NCBI GenBank assembly: GCA_018714645.1 | Contig: DVND01000189.1 | Location: 1 to 42,164 of the forward strand | Direction of reading: 5' to 3' | Origin: Candidatus Avimonoglobus intestinipullorum | GTDB lineage: Bacteria > Bacillota > Clostridia > UBA1381 | Length of the DNA: 42,164 bases | Part shown: positions 28,570 to 38,916 of the stretch, piece after piece | How positions within the stretch are numbered: position 1 is the stretch's first letter | Layout: each line of letters starts with the position of its first letter | Notes under the pieces: model-generated | What the model was told of the DNA's origin: nothing | Database searches by the model: none | What the model saw: the letters and a program-made list of their open reading frames with translations, nothing else | Program-made: the position numbers and the translations under genes

Positions 28570-31179
28570 TTATAGATCGCCCTTCGCTTTTTTCGTCAGC
28601 TCGTATAGCTTGTTTAACGCCTCAATGGGCGTGTACGTTGTGACGTCCAAGGTTTTCAGTTCCTCTGCAATTTCCAGCGCGGCGTTTTCCTCAAATCCGA
28701 TCTGGAACTGGGGCGCCTCGCGCTGCTTCTTTTTCACTTTATACGCGCCGTTCAAATCTTCTTCTTCAATCTTTTTCAGGATTTCCTTTGCGCGTCGCAC
28801 GACCTCATTGGGAACGCCCGCCAGCGCCGCCACTTCGATCCCGAAGCTGTCGTCCGCACCGCCCGGTACAATTTTACGCAAAAACGTGATATCGTCGCCG
28901 CGTTTTTTCACGGAAATGCGGAAATTCCGCACCCCGTCCAGCTTGTCCTCCAATTCCGTCAATTCGTGATAATGTGTCGCAAACAACGTTTTCGCGCCGA
29001 TTTTTTTCTTGTCCTGCATAAACTCCGCCACCGCCCATGCGATAGACAGCCCGTCGTAGGTGCTGGTGCCCCGCCCGATTTCATCGAGGATCACCAGGGA
29101 TTTTGCCGTGGCGTTTTTCAGGATCCCCGCCACCTCCACCATTTCCAGCATAAACGTGCTCTGCCCGGCAGCGATGTCGTCGGATGCGCCGACGCGCGTA
29201 AAGATTTTGTCCACCGTCCCCATGCGCGCGTAGGATGCGGGCACAAAGCTGCCGATCTGCGCCATCAGCGTGATCAGCGCCACCTGGCGCATAAAAGTGG
29301 ATTTCCCCGCCATATTCGGCCCGGTGAGAATAATCATCCTGGAATCGGTAGTATTCAGGTGCGCGTCATTGGGCACAAATATCGTGTCCCGCAGCATCCG
29401 CTCCACCACCGGATGCCGCCCGTCGCGAATGGTCAACTCCCCGCTCTCCGTCATTTCCGGCATCACATAATCATTCTTGTAGGCCACCTCCGCCAGCGCC
29501 GCGAGGACGTCCACTGTCGCAATCGTCTCGCACACCGCTTTGAGCCGGTCTGTCTGTGCTTCCACTTGCTTACGCACCTCTTCAAACAGCGCGGCCTCCA
29601 GCCCGCTGATTTTCTCTGAAGCGCCCAGGATTAATTCCTCAATTTCCTTCAGCCGCGGTGTGATGAACCGCTCGCAATTCGTCAGCGTCTGCTTGCGGAT
29701 ATAAGTATCCGGCACGTCCTTCAAATTGGATTTTGTCACTTCTATGTAATATCCAAAGACCTTGTTATATGCAATCCGCAGGTTCTTGATACCCGTTTCC
29801 TCCCGTTCCTGGGCTTCCGCCTGCGCGATCCAGGTCTTCCCTTCGGTCATGGCCCGGCGCAGCTTGTCCACTTCCTCGTGGTATCCGTCGCGGATCACGC
29901 CGCCGTCTTTGAAGGTCAGCGGCGGTTCATCCTGTATAGCCGCCTCCAGCAGCGTGCGGACGTCCTCCATGATATCCAGTTTTTTTGAAATGGTGGATAG
30001 CAGCGGGGATTTCGCATTGTGTAAAAGCGCCCCCAGCTCCGGCAGTTTCTCCAGCGACAGCTTCAGGGAAATCAAATCCCTGGGGGATACCGTCCCCAAA
30101 GACACCCTGCTCAAAATCCGGGCCATATCATAGATGCCGGATAACAGCTCCGCCAAATCGTCCCGCAGCATGCGGTTGTCAAACAATTCCTGCACCGAAT
30201 ACAGGCGGTTATTGATTTCAATAGGGTTCACCAGCGGCTTTTCCAGCCATTGCTTCAGCTTGCGCGCGCCCATGGAGGTTTTTGTTTTATCCAGCACCCA
30301 CAAAAGCGATCCGCGCTTGCTCTTGTCGCGCATGGTTTCTGTAATTTCCAGGTTCCGCCGGGTGGCGAGGTCGATCTCCATAAATTCCGAAACGGCGTAT
30401 AATTCCAGATGGTCGATATATGCCACACGGCCCTTTTGGGTGTGCTCCAAATATTGAAGCATCCCGAACACGGCAATGGTGTCCAGCCCGTCGGCTGACA
30501 GCCCGATATCTGACAGCTGGGCGGCACGGAATTGCAGCAGCACCTGTTCCTCCATGGTGTAGCTGGAGAAAAAATCCTCTTCGCGCACTTCGGGCTTCAC
30601 GCCGAGCCTGTCTGTGACCGTTACCCCGATCTCCGCCTGCGCCGCGGCGTTTACGATGATCTCCGCCGGCGCATACCGCGCGATTTCATTCTCCGCGTAG
30701 CTGGCGCCGGCCATGGTGGTGGCATAGATTTCCCCTGTGGAAATATCGGAAAATGCCAGGCCGAACCCCTTGTCATTTTTATATGCGACACAGAGGTAAT
30801 TGTTCTTTTTTTCGTCCAGCATGTGTTCGTCCACCAGCGTCCCGGGCGTCACCACCCGGATGACGTCCCGCTTCACAATACCCTTTGCCAGCCGCGGGTC
30901 CTCCAGCTGCTCGCATATGGCGACCTTATAGCCCTTTGCGATCAGTCGGGCAATATAGGTGTCGGCGCTGTGAAAAGGGACGCCGCACATGGGCGCGCGT
31001 TCCTCCAGCCCGCAGTTTTTCCCCGTCAGCGTAATTTCCAGTTCCCGCGAAACAAGGATCGCATCGTCAAAGAACATCTCATAAAAATCGCCGAGCCTGT
31101 AAAAGAGGATGCAATCCTTATACTGTTCCTTCGTTTTTAAATACTGGCGCATCATGGGCGTCATCTGTTCCTGTTCCAT
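28570..31179 (-). CDS. mutS: DNA mismatch repair protein MutS
   Basis: TPMMRQYLKTKEQYKDCILFYRLGDFYEMFFDDA, TGPNMAGKSTFMRQVALI, DEIGRGTSTYDGLSIAWA. Confidence 0.98.
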   Translation of the reverse strand: MEQEQMTPMMRQYLKTKEQYKDCILFYRLGDFYEMFFDDAILVSRELEITLTGKNCGLEERAPMCGVPFHSADTYIARLIAKGYKVAICEQLEDPRLAKGIVKRDVIRVVTPGTLVDEHMLDEKKNNYLCVAYKNDKGFGLAFSDISTGEIYATTMAGASYAENEIARYAPAEIIVNAAAQAEIGVTVTDRLGVKPEVREEDFFSSYTMEEQVLLQFRAAQLSDIGLSADGLDTIAVFGMLQYLEHTQKGRVAYIDHLELYAVSEFMEIDLATRRNLEITETMRDKSKRGSLLWVLDKTKTSMGARKLKQWLEKPLVNPIEINNRLYSVQELFDNRMLRDDLAELLSGIYDMARILSRVSLGTVSPRDLISLKLSLEKLPELGALLHNAKSPLLSTISKKLDIMEDVRTLLEAAIQDEPPLTFKDGGVIRDGYHEEVDKLRRAMTEGKTWIAQAEAQEREETGIKNLRIAYNKVFGYYIEVTKSNLKDVPDTYIRKQTLTNCERFITPRLKEIEELILGASEKISGLEAALFEEVRKQVEAQTDRLKAVCETIATVDVLAALAEVAYKNDYVMPEMTESGELTIRDGRHPVVERMLRDTIFVPNDAHLNTTDSRMIILTGPNMAGKSTFMRQVALITLMAQIGSFVPASYARMGTVDKIFTRVGASDDIAAGQSTFMLEMVEVAGILKNATAKSLVILDEIGRGTSTYDGLSIAWAVAEFMQDKKKIGAKTLFATHYHELTELEDKLDGVRNFRISVKKRGDDITFLRKIVPGGADDSFGIEVAALAGVPNEVVRRAKEILKKIEEEDLNGAYKVKKKQREAPQFQIGFEENAALEIAEELKTLDVTTYTPIEALNKLYELTKKAKGDL

Positions 31180-31202
31180 AACTCCCTCCAAACCGGGCCG
31201 GA

Positions 31203-31580
31203 TTAATGGCAGCCTCCGCAGGTGCTGCAGTCATGGGTGCAGCCCGGTTCCTGCCCGGTGATATAGAAATTCAAAATGCCGTTGATTTCGTTGATCCGTG
31301 CGTCAAAGGCCTTTTTCGCTTCAATATAATTTTTGATGACCGCGCTTTTTTCCACCATCGCATCAAACGCATCGTTATTCAGCTTAACGGCTTCCTTTTG
31401 TTCAATCTTTCCCGCCTGCATGTCACGCGCCAGGTTCATACGCTTTAAATTGAACTCCTGCAGCAGGGTCTGGGCGGTTTCATCCGCCGCCTGGGCCTCC
31501 TCTGCCTGTTTCATCGCAGCCATCTCCGGGCTCTCCTGAATCATTGCTCCCAACTCATGTGCTTTTTCCAATATAGTCAT
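31203..31580 (-). CDS. YlbF family regulator with Cys/His-rich C-terminus
   Basis: MTILEKAHELGAMIQESPEMAAMKQAEEAQAADETAQTLLQEFN...CTHDCSTCGGCH. Confidence 0.82.
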   Translation of the reverse strand: MTILEKAHELGAMIQESPEMAAMKQAEEAQAADETAQTLLQEFNLKRMNLARDMQAGKIEQKEAVKLNNDAFDAMVEKSAVIKNYIEAKKAFDARINEINGILNFYITGQEPGCTHDCSTCGGCH

Positions 31581-31602
31581 TGTAATTGCTCCTTTATAAA
31601 AT

Positions 31603-33027
31603 TTATTGATGCTCTACCAGTTCCCCGTTCAAGCTCCAGGTATGCGCCTGCGTGATCCGCACACCCTTATACCGCCCTGTCAGCTCCGCGCCGCCTTTAA
31701 AATTCACGATTTTTCCGGTTGCCGTGCGTCCGGAAAGGACGCTAGGGTCGGTTTTGCTGGGCCCGTCTACCAAAACCCGTTCAACCCTGCCGACGTATGC
31801 GTCATTCTTTTTCTTGGATATTTCATTCTGCACCTCCAAAAGCCGCTCAAAATTGCGGTGGATTTCCTCCTCCGAAAGCACAGGTGTAAGCTTTGCCGCC
31901 GGCGTTCCCTCCCGTCTGGAATAAATGAACGAAAAAATGCTGTCAAACTCCGCCCGGCGCAGCACGTCCAGTGTTTCTTCAAAATCCTCGTTGGTCTCTG
32001 TCGGGAACCCGACAATCACATCGGACGACAGCGCAACCCCCGGGATCTGCTGTTTCACCGCGGCAATTTTTTCCAGATATTCCGCCTTTGTATACCGGCG
32101 GTTCATGTCCTTTAATACCTTGTCGGAACCGGCCTGAAACGGCAGATGCAGCTGGGGGCACACCTTTTCGCATTCCGCCATCGCCTCTAAAAGCCGCGCG
32201 CCGAAATCCTTGGGATGGGACGTCATAAACCGGATGCGCTCCACGCCCTCCACACCATTCACCATCCGCAAAAGGTCTGCAAAATCAACCTGTCTTTCCA
32301 AATCCTTGCCGTAGGAATTCACATTCTGCCCCAACAGGCAAATTTCCGTCACGCCCGATGCCGCCAGCGAACGGATTTCCGAAAGCACTGCCTCCGGTGT
32401 ACGCGACCGTTCCCGCCCGCGCACATAGGGCACGATGCAGTAGGAGCAGAAATTATTGCAGCCGTACATCACCGAAACCCACGCCTTGCTGCCGGATTCC
32501 CGCAAAATCGGCAATTCCTCGGCAATGCGTCCATCCGAATTTTCAACGTCGATGACCGCCCGGTTCTCCGTCAGCGCCCGGTACAGCAATTCCGGGAGCT
32601 TATAGAGCGCGTGAGTGCCGAACACCAGATCCACATGCTTGTAGGTTTCCCTGATTTTTTCAGCGATATGCCCCTGCTGCACCATGCAGCCGCACAACCC
32701 AATCACCAGCTCCGGGCGCCGCTCCTTGAGATGCTTTAAAATCCCCAGCCTGCCGAACACCTTCTGCTCGGCGTTTTCCCGCACTGCGCAGGTATTGTAG
32801 ATCACCAGATCGGCGGTTTTTTCATCGTCCCCGAACTGGTACCCGGCCTCCTGGAGCATCCCGCGGATGCGTTCCGTATCGTTCTCATTCTGCTGGCAGC
32901 CGTACGTCTGTGTCACAGCGACGGGCGCGCGCCCGGTACGTGCGCGGAACCGCTCGTTGGACGCTTTGATTTTTATCATATACCGCTTCTGCCGTTCAAG
33001 CTCAGAAGCTTCCACATAGTCCGCCAT
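31603..33027 (-). CDS. miaB: tRNA-2-methylthio-N6-dimethylallyladenosine synthase MiaB
   Basis: QTYGCQQNENDTERIRGML, MYGCNNFCSYCIVPYVRGRERSR radical-SAM cluster motif, TRAM tail. Confidence 0.97.
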   Translation of the reverse strand: MADYVEASELERQKRYMIKIKASNERFRARTGRAPVAVTQTYGCQQNENDTERIRGMLQEAGYQFGDDEKTADLVIYNTCAVRENAEQKVFGRLGILKHLKERRPELVIGLCGCMVQQGHIAEKIRETYKHVDLVFGTHALYKLPELLYRALTENRAVIDVENSDGRIAEELPILRESGSKAWVSVMYGCNNFCSYCIVPYVRGRERSRTPEAVLSEIRSLAASGVTEICLLGQNVNSYGKDLERQVDFADLLRMVNGVEGVERIRFMTSHPKDFGARLLEAMAECEKVCPQLHLPFQAGSDKVLKDMNRRYTKAEYLEKIAAVKQQIPGVALSSDVIVGFPTETNEDFEETLDVLRRAEFDSIFSFIYSRREGTPAAKLTPVLSEEEIHRNFERLLEVQNEISKKKNDAYVGRVERVLVDGPSKTDPSVLSGRTATGKIVNFKGGAELTGRYKGVRITQAHTWSLNGELVEHQ

Positions 33028-33108
33028 AGTCCCTCCATCAAAAAAGAATACTGTCATATTTTATCACAATTAAAAAAAAAATACAATATGATATGTGCCA
33101 ATTTTCTG

Positions 33109-33137
33109 TTGTATAAATTGGATGTTGGTGGTATAAT
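33109..33137 (+). promoter_or_regulatory. Putative promoter TTGTAT-N17-TATAAT
   Basis: Boxes with 17-bp spacing upstream of the CDS at 33182. Confidence 0.65.
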
Positions 33138-33164
33138 AGTATCAATTATGTAGTATCAATCATG
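33137..33164 (+). repeat. Tandem 14-bp direct repeat (TAGTATCAATYATG x2) at the transcription start region
   Basis: TAGTATCAATTATG at 33137-33150 and TAGTATCAATCATG at 33151-33164. Confidence 0.85.
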
Positions 33165-33181
33165 AAGCAAGAGGTGTAACC

Positions 33182-34012
33182 ATGGGGAAATTTTCGAAGC
33201 TCGCCGTCATCGGCGGAGCACTGTTGCTGGCAAACGGGCTGGATAACCGTTTGGAGGTGACGCATTACCATGTGAAGCAAAAGTCCCTTCCCAAGGAATT
33301 TGACGGGTTCCGCATCGTCCATATATCAGACTTCCACTGTGATACCACGCCGGGCCTTGTCAACGAGATCCGCGGGGAATTCCCGGATATCATCGTCATC
33401 ACCGGCGACCTGGCCCATGATACCGGCTCTTTTGATGCATTCATCCATCTTTTGGAGCAGCTTTTGAAAATTGCGCCCTGTTATATGGTTTCCGGCAACC
33501 ACGATGTATGGCGGACGGATTATAAGGATCTGGTTGCGGCCTGCCGCGCCCGGGGCGGCATATTTTTGCAGGACGAACGGGTGGAACTCGAACGCAGCGG
33601 TGCCAAAATCGCCATCAGCGGCATTGAAGACCCTTTCACCCGCGACAAAGACTTGATGGCAAAAAAACTGGCGCAGTCCCTGAACACTCTGGGGCCTTAT
33701 GACGGCTACGAGCTCTTGCTGTTCCACCGTGCCAGTTCCCTTGACCGGCTCAAGGATCAGGGCTTCGACCTCATCCTCGCGGGGCATATGCACGGCGGGC
33801 AGTTCCGCATTCCCGGCGTGGGCGGGGTATTAGCGCCGCGTTCCAGCCTGTCGGAAAATTCCAAAATGTTTTTCCCGAAATATTTCGGCGGACGGTATGA
33901 AAACGGCGGCACGGTCATGATTGTCAACCGGGGCATCGGTAACCCGATGGTCATCCCGCGCTTTTTCAACCGTCCGGAAATCGGGAGCATTGTTTTGGAG
34001 CATGAAGCATGA
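33182..34012 (+). CDS. Metallophosphoesterase
   Basis: FRIVHISDFHCDT, ITGDLAHDTG, VSGNHDVW, LAGHMHGGQFRIP. Confidence 0.94.
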   Translation: MGKFSKLAVIGGALLLANGLDNRLEVTHYHVKQKSLPKEFDGFRIVHISDFHCDTTPGLVNEIRGEFPDIIVITGDLAHDTGSFDAFIHLLEQLLKIAPCYMVSGNHDVWRTDYKDLVAACRARGGIFLQDERVELERSGAKIAISGIEDPFTRDKDLMAKKLAQSLNTLGPYDGYELLLFHRASSLDRLKDQGFDLILAGHMHGGQFRIPGVGGVLAPRSSLSENSKMFFPKYFGGRYENGGTVMIVNRGIGNPMVIPRFFNRPEIGSIVLEHEA

Positions 34013-34707
34013 AAGAATCTGATTTATTCCCCCCGGTGCGCCGCCTGCTTGAAGAATTGGGCTATCTGGTGCATGCCGAGGTCGTACACTGCGACGTCAC
34101 CGCCACCAAAGGGGACGACCTCCTGGTCATTGAGCTGAAACGTTCCCTGAGCGCACCGCTGCTGGCACAGGCGGTGTCCCGCCAGAAGCTGGGCGCAAGC
34201 GTGTATGTGGCGGTGCCCAAACCAAAAAATTATAAGCCCCGCGCCTTTGCCGATACCCTGTACCTCTTGAAAAAACTGGAACTGGGCTTGATTTTCGTCA
34301 ACTTACTGGAGGGCAATTCCTTTGCAGAAGTGGTGTTAGACCCGCAGCCCTTTACAGGCGTGAAGCTGAATCCCAAAAAGCGGGCGCAGCTTTTAAAAGA
34401 GCACAATTCCCGCAGCGTGGAATTGAACCACGGAGGCGTCACCCAACAAAAAATCATCACCGGTTACACCGAACGCTGTGTCAAAATCGCCTGTATCCTC
34501 ACAAAGTTCGGCGAGATGTCCCCCAAGGCCATCAGTGCATACGGGCTTGACCGCAAGGATGTTGCCAATGCCCTGCGCGGCAATTACTACGGCTGGTTTT
34601 ACAGGGTCGAAAAGGGAATTTACGCCCTGACGCTGAAGGGCAAGCACGGCCTCAAAAGCTATCCGGAGCTTGTGGCATACTATAACGGCCTGTTGGAGCG
34701 TACATAA
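34009..34707 (+). CDS. DUF2161-like putative PD-(D/E)XK nuclease-fold protein with C-terminal wHTH-like region
   Basis: ATKGDDLLVIELKRSL nuclease-fold motif; ATGA overlap with the upstream gene. Confidence 0.72.
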   Translation: MKESDLFPPVRRLLEELGYLVHAEVVHCDVTATKGDDLLVIELKRSLSAPLLAQAVSRQKLGASVYVAVPKPKNYKPRAFADTLYLLKKLELGLIFVNLLEGNSFAEVVLDPQPFTGVKLNPKKRAQLLKEHNSRSVELNHGGVTQQKIITGYTERCVKIACILTKFGEMSPKAISAYGLDRKDVANALRGNYYGWFYRVEKGIYALTLKGKHGLKSYPELVAYYNGLLERT

Positions 34708-34734
34708 AAAGAGATGGCTCGCCATCTCTTTTTT
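34706..34734. terminator. Bidirectional terminator between convergent genes
   Basis: AAAAAGAGATGGC-TC-GCCATCTCTTTTTT. Confidence 0.92.
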
Positions 34735-34738
34735 GATT

Positions 34739-35401
34739 TTATGAAGAATTGTGCTTTGCCTCAATGGTTTCCTCAATCATCATATCCTTGACCTTCATCA
34801 GCCGGGTCAGGTTGCTGCGCTCGTTTTCATCCAGCTTCATGGTGATATAGCGGATCGTGTCCTGATAATTCGGGATCATCACATATTCCAGCGCATTCAC
34901 GCGCCGCCGCGTCTTCTCAATTTCCGATGCCATCAGCTGCGCCGCCTTTTCATGTTCCGCCAGCTTCAGCAAATCCGGAAGCGCGGCGGACAGGATGGAT
35001 ACCGCCTTGTCCAAATCACCGCTTGTATACGCGTATCCGTAGGAATAAATATCCCCTTCGCCGCTGGTGCGGGTTTTCGTGGCAAACGTCGGAATATCCA
35101 CGCTCATCACATTCTTCGTGCCGATTTCCAGCGTCACGCCCTGCTTGGGCATCAGCAGCGCGGACGCCAATGCCTCCCGCTGCATGACAGCGCCCGCCAC
35201 TGCCATATATTGGTTCGCCTGTGCCAATTGCGCTTCCACCCGCTCCCGCAGGCGTTTGTTCTCCCGCACGATATCTAAAAACTGGCGCATCAGCTCATCC
35301 CGCTTGTCCTTGAGCAGCTTGTGGCCGCGCAGGGCTGTGGCAAGGCTTTTTTTCAGGCGCGTCAGCTCCATGCGCGTGGGGTTTACATTCAATTGTGCCA
35401 T
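34739..35401 (-). CDS. V-type ATP synthase subunit D
   Basis: MAQLNVNPTRMELTRLKKSLATALRGHKLLKDKRDELMRQF. Confidence 0.96.
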   Translation of the reverse strand: MAQLNVNPTRMELTRLKKSLATALRGHKLLKDKRDELMRQFLDIVRENKRLRERVEAQLAQANQYMAVAGAVMQREALASALLMPKQGVTLEIGTKNVMSVDIPTFATKTRTSGEGDIYSYGYAYTSGDLDKAVSILSAALPDLLKLAEHEKAAQLMASEIEKTRRRVNALEYVMIPNYQDTIRYITMKLDENERSNLTRLMKVKDMMIEETIEAKHNSS

Positions 35402-35412
35402 CAGCCGTCACC

Positions 35413-36783
35413 TCACTTGCCGTAATACCGGTCCAGATATTCGTCCTTGATCCGCTTCAATTCGCTCCTGGGCAGGATGGAAAGCAATTTCCAACCGATT
35501 TCCAGCGTCTCCTCAATACTCCTGTCCGCGGTGTACCCCTGGGATACATACTGCTTTTCAAATTCATCCGCAAACTGCGCGTATAATTTATCCACATCCG
35601 ATAACGCCGCCTCGCCCAAAATCACCATCAGCTCTTTGGCTTCTTTCCCGCGGGCATAAGCGGCAAACAACTGGTTCATGGTATTCGCATGATCCTCCCG
35701 CGTTTTGCCCTTGCCGATGCCCTTGTCCTTCAATCGTGACAAAGACGGCAGCACGTCAATCGGCGGTGCAATATTCTTGCGGTACAGCTCACGGCTCAGG
35801 ATGATCTGCCCTTCCGTGATATACCCTGTCAAGTCTGGGATCGGATGGGTCTTGTCGTCCTCGGGCATGGTCAAAATCGGGATCAGCGTGATGCTGCCGT
35901 CCTTGCCCTTGAGCCGTCCCGCGCGCTCGTACAGCGATGCAAGGTCCGTGTACATGTAGCCGGGATACCCGCGCCGCCCCGGCACCTCTTTCCGTGCTGC
36001 GGACACCTCCCGCAGCGCATCGGCATAATTGGTGATATCCGTCATAATGACCAGCACATGCATCCCCAAATCAAAGGCCAGGTACTCCGCCGCCGTCAAA
36101 GCCATACGCGGCGTGGCGATACGCTCGATGGCGGGGTCATTCGCCAGGTTGATGAACAATACCGTCCGCTCCATAGCGCCCGTGCGCTTGAAATCCTCAA
36201 TAAAGAAATTCGCCTCTTCAAACGTAATCCCAATTGCCGCAAAAACCACGGCAAATTTCTCGTCCGTGCCGCGCACTTTCGCCTGGCGGGCGATCTGCGC
36301 CGCCAGATTTGCATGGGGCAGGCCGCTGCCTGAGAAAATCGGCAGCTTCTGCCCGCGCACCAGCGTATTCAGCCCATCGATGGCGCTGACGCCGGTCTGG
36401 ATAAATTCCTCCGGGTAGTTCCGCGCGGCGGGGTTCATGGGGACGCCGTTCACGTCCAGCCGCTTGGCCGGCAGGATGTCCACCTGCCCGTCTTTCGGAT
36501 GCCCCAGCCCGTCAAACACACGTCCCAGCATATCCTCGGATACGCCCAACTCTATCCCGTGCCCCAAAAAACGCACCTTGCTGTCGGATAAATTGATGCC
36601 CGCGCTGTTTTCAAACAACTGCACCAGCGCATCCGTGCCGTTGATTTCCAACACACGGCAACGGCGTTTTTCGCCGTTTGCAAGTTCAATCTCACCCAGT
36701 TCATTATAGGTGACGTCCGTCACGCCGCGAATCAGCATCAGCGGCCCCGCCACCTCTTGTATGGTTCTGTATTCTTTCGGCAT
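35413..36783 (-). CDS. V-type ATP synthase subunit B
   Basis: [62 protein letters not shown]. Confidence 0.97.
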   Translation of the reverse strand: MPKEYRTIQEVAGPLMLIRGVTDVTYNELGEIELANGEKRRCRVLEINGTDALVQLFENSAGINLSDSKVRFLGHGIELGVSEDMLGRVFDGLGHPKDGQVDILPAKRLDVNGVPMNPAARNYPEEFIQTGVSAIDGLNTLVRGQKLPIFSGSGLPHANLAAQIARQAKVRGTDEKFAVVFAAIGITFEEANFFIEDFKRTGAMERTVLFINLANDPAIERIATPRMALTAAEYLAFDLGMHVLVIMTDITNYADALREVSAARKEVPGRRGYPGYMYTDLASLYERAGRLKGKDGSITLIPILTMPEDDKTHPIPDLTGYITEGQIILSRELYRKNIAPPIDVLPSLSRLKDKGIGKGKTREDHANTMNQLFAAYARGKEAKELMVILGEAALSDVDKLYAQFADEFEKQYVSQGYTADRSIEETLEIGWKLLSILPRSELKRIKDEYLDRYYGK

Positions 36784-36785
36784 CC

Positions 36786-38561
36786 TTATTCCCCACCGTT
36801 CTCTTTGATTTCGTCAATTTGCTTCTGAAGCTCGACCAGGATGGCGTCATATTCCGCCTGCACATCCGCCTCCGCAACATATTTAATCCGCCCGATCCGC
36901 TCCCGGATTGGGATGTCGATAATTTTCTGCATATTGGCGCCCGCATCCACAGCGGCCACCGCCATCTCGTAATAATCCAAAATCAACCGCATCATAAGCC
37001 GCTGTTTCGGCAGCGATGCATAGGTGTCCACTTCCTGGAACGCATCCTGGTGCAGATAATCCTCACGGATGGAACGCGCCGCCTCCAGCTTCATACGGTC
37101 ATGGGCGTTGAGCGCGTCCATGCCGACCAGCTTCACGATTTCATCCAGCTCCGCTTCCTCCTGCAGCAGCCGCATCAGTTCATTGCGCAGCGGCATCCAG
37201 TCCGGCGCAACCTGTTCTGCGTACCACTTCTCCATCATGTCCAGATACAGCGAATAACTCTTCAGCCAGTTGATTGCTGGGAAATGCCTGCGGTATGCCA
37301 GTTGGGAATCCAGCCCCCAGAACACCTTCACAATCCGCAGCGTCGCCTGGGATACCGGCTCGGAGATGTCGCCGCCCTGGGGCGATACCGCACCGATGAT
37401 GCTCAACGCGCCCTGCCGGGCTTCCCCGCCGATGGAGAGCACCCGTCCCGCACGCTCATAAAATCCTGCCAGCCGGCTTCCCAAATATGCCGGATATCCT
37501 TCCTCGCCTGGCATTTCCTCCAACCGCCCGGACATCTCGCGCAGCGCTTCCGCCCAGCGGGAGGTGGAATCCGCCAGCAGCACCACGCTGTAGCCCATGT
37601 CGCGGAAATACTCCGCAATGGTGATGCCGGTATAAATGGAGGCTTCCCGCGCCGCAACGGGCATATCCGAAGTGTTCGCAATCAATACCGTACGCTCCAT
37701 CAGTGTTTTTCCCGTCCGCGGGTCGCGGATCTCCGGGAACTCGTTCAATACGTCCGTCATCTCATTGCCGCGTTCGCCGCAGCCGATGTATACCACGATG
37801 TCCGCATCCGCCCATTTTGCCAGCTGATGCTGGACGACGGTTTTCCCGCTGCCAAACGGCCCGGGCACTGTCCCCACGCCGCCTTTCGCAATCGGGAACA
37901 GCGTATCAATGACGCGCTGCCCGGTCACCAGCGGCACGTCCGGCGACAGCTTCTCTTTATATGGCCGCCCTACGCGGACGGGCCATTTCTGCATCAATTT
38001 CAGTTCCACCGTTTCGCCTTTTTGATTCTTCAGCGTCCCGATGACGTCCTCCACCGTGAAGCTGCCTGCCTGCAAGGATATAAGCGCTCCCTCCATATTG
38101 GGCGGCACCATGATTTTGTGCTCCACCACATCGGTCTCCTGTACCGTTCCCAGCACGTCGCCGCCGACCACATGGTCGCCCGCTTTTTTGATGGGCTTGA
38201 ATTCCCATTTTATGTCCCGTTTCAGCGCCGGGACGCTGATGCCGCGTTCCAGATTTGTGCCCGCCTGCTCCATGATGGCGTCCAACGGACGCTGGATGCC
38301 ATCGTAAATACTGCGGATCAGCCCCGGCCCCAGTTCCACGCTCAGCGGTGCGCCGGTGGATACCACCGCTTCGCCCGGCCCCAGCCCGGAGGTCTCTTCA
38401 TAGACCTGTACCGATGCCCGGTCGCCCCGCATCTCGATGATTTCCCCAATCAATCCATACCGTGATACCCGCACCACATCATACATATTCGCGTCGCGCA
38501 TCCCGTCGGCAACGACCAGCGGCCCGGACACTTTTTTAATGACTCCTGTACGCTCACTCAT
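36786..38561 (-). CDS. V-type ATP synthase subunit A
   Basis: [39 protein letters not shown]. Confidence 0.98.
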   Translation of the reverse strand: MSERTGVIKKVSGPLVVADGMRDANMYDVVRVSRYGLIGEIIEMRGDRASVQVYEETSGLGPGEAVVSTGAPLSVELGPGLIRSIYDGIQRPLDAIMEQAGTNLERGISVPALKRDIKWEFKPIKKAGDHVVGGDVLGTVQETDVVEHKIMVPPNMEGALISLQAGSFTVEDVIGTLKNQKGETVELKLMQKWPVRVGRPYKEKLSPDVPLVTGQRVIDTLFPIAKGGVGTVPGPFGSGKTVVQHQLAKWADADIVVYIGCGERGNEMTDVLNEFPEIRDPRTGKTLMERTVLIANTSDMPVAAREASIYTGITIAEYFRDMGYSVVLLADSTSRWAEALREMSGRLEEMPGEEGYPAYLGSRLAGFYERAGRVLSIGGEARQGALSIIGAVSPQGGDISEPVSQATLRIVKVFWGLDSQLAYRRHFPAINWLKSYSLYLDMMEKWYAEQVAPDWMPLRNELMRLLQEEAELDEIVKLVGMDALNAHDRMKLEAARSIREDYLHQDAFQEVDTYASLPKQRLMMRLILDYYEMAVAAVDAGANMQKIIDIPIRERIGRIKYVAEADVQAEYDAILVELQKQIDEIKENGGE

Positions 38562-38595
38562 ATTCAAACCCGTTCCTTTCCAAAATTAAGGTGCA

Positions 38596-38916
38596 TCAAT
38601 CCTCGTTAAATATAATGTCAGACCCCACTGCCTGCTCCACATACCGCTTCACCTGCGCCACGCCGAACCCCGTCGCGCCCCGGCTGGAGGGAATGGGTAT
38701 AACCGCCGGAACCCGCCGCTGCCGGTATTTTTCAAACAGCTCCGGCAGCTGTTCTATAAGCGGCTCTGTCACATAGAGGATGCCATATTCTCCCCCGGCC
38801 AGGCGTTTTAAGAGGGCTGCGCCTTCTTCCGCACTTCCGGCAGGGTAAATGTCAAGCCCAAGCGCACCAAAGCCGCAGATGCTGTCATAGTCGCCGATTA
38901 CACCGATTTTATACAT
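38596..38916 (-). CDS. V-type ATP synthase subunit F
   Basis: MYKIGVIGDYDSICGFGALGLDIYPA...YVTEPLIEQLPE; operon position. Confidence 0.92.
   Translation of the reverse strand: MYKIGVIGDYDSICGFGALGLDIYPAGSAEEGAALLKRLAGGEYGILYVTEPLIEQLPELFEKYRQRRVPAVIPIPSSRGATGFGVAQVKRYVEQAVGSDIIFNED

Noticed and set aside
36819-38465. 548-aa ORF antisense to V-ATPase subunit A
   Set aside because: Shadow ORF; the sense strand encodes a clear V-ATPase catalytic subunit.
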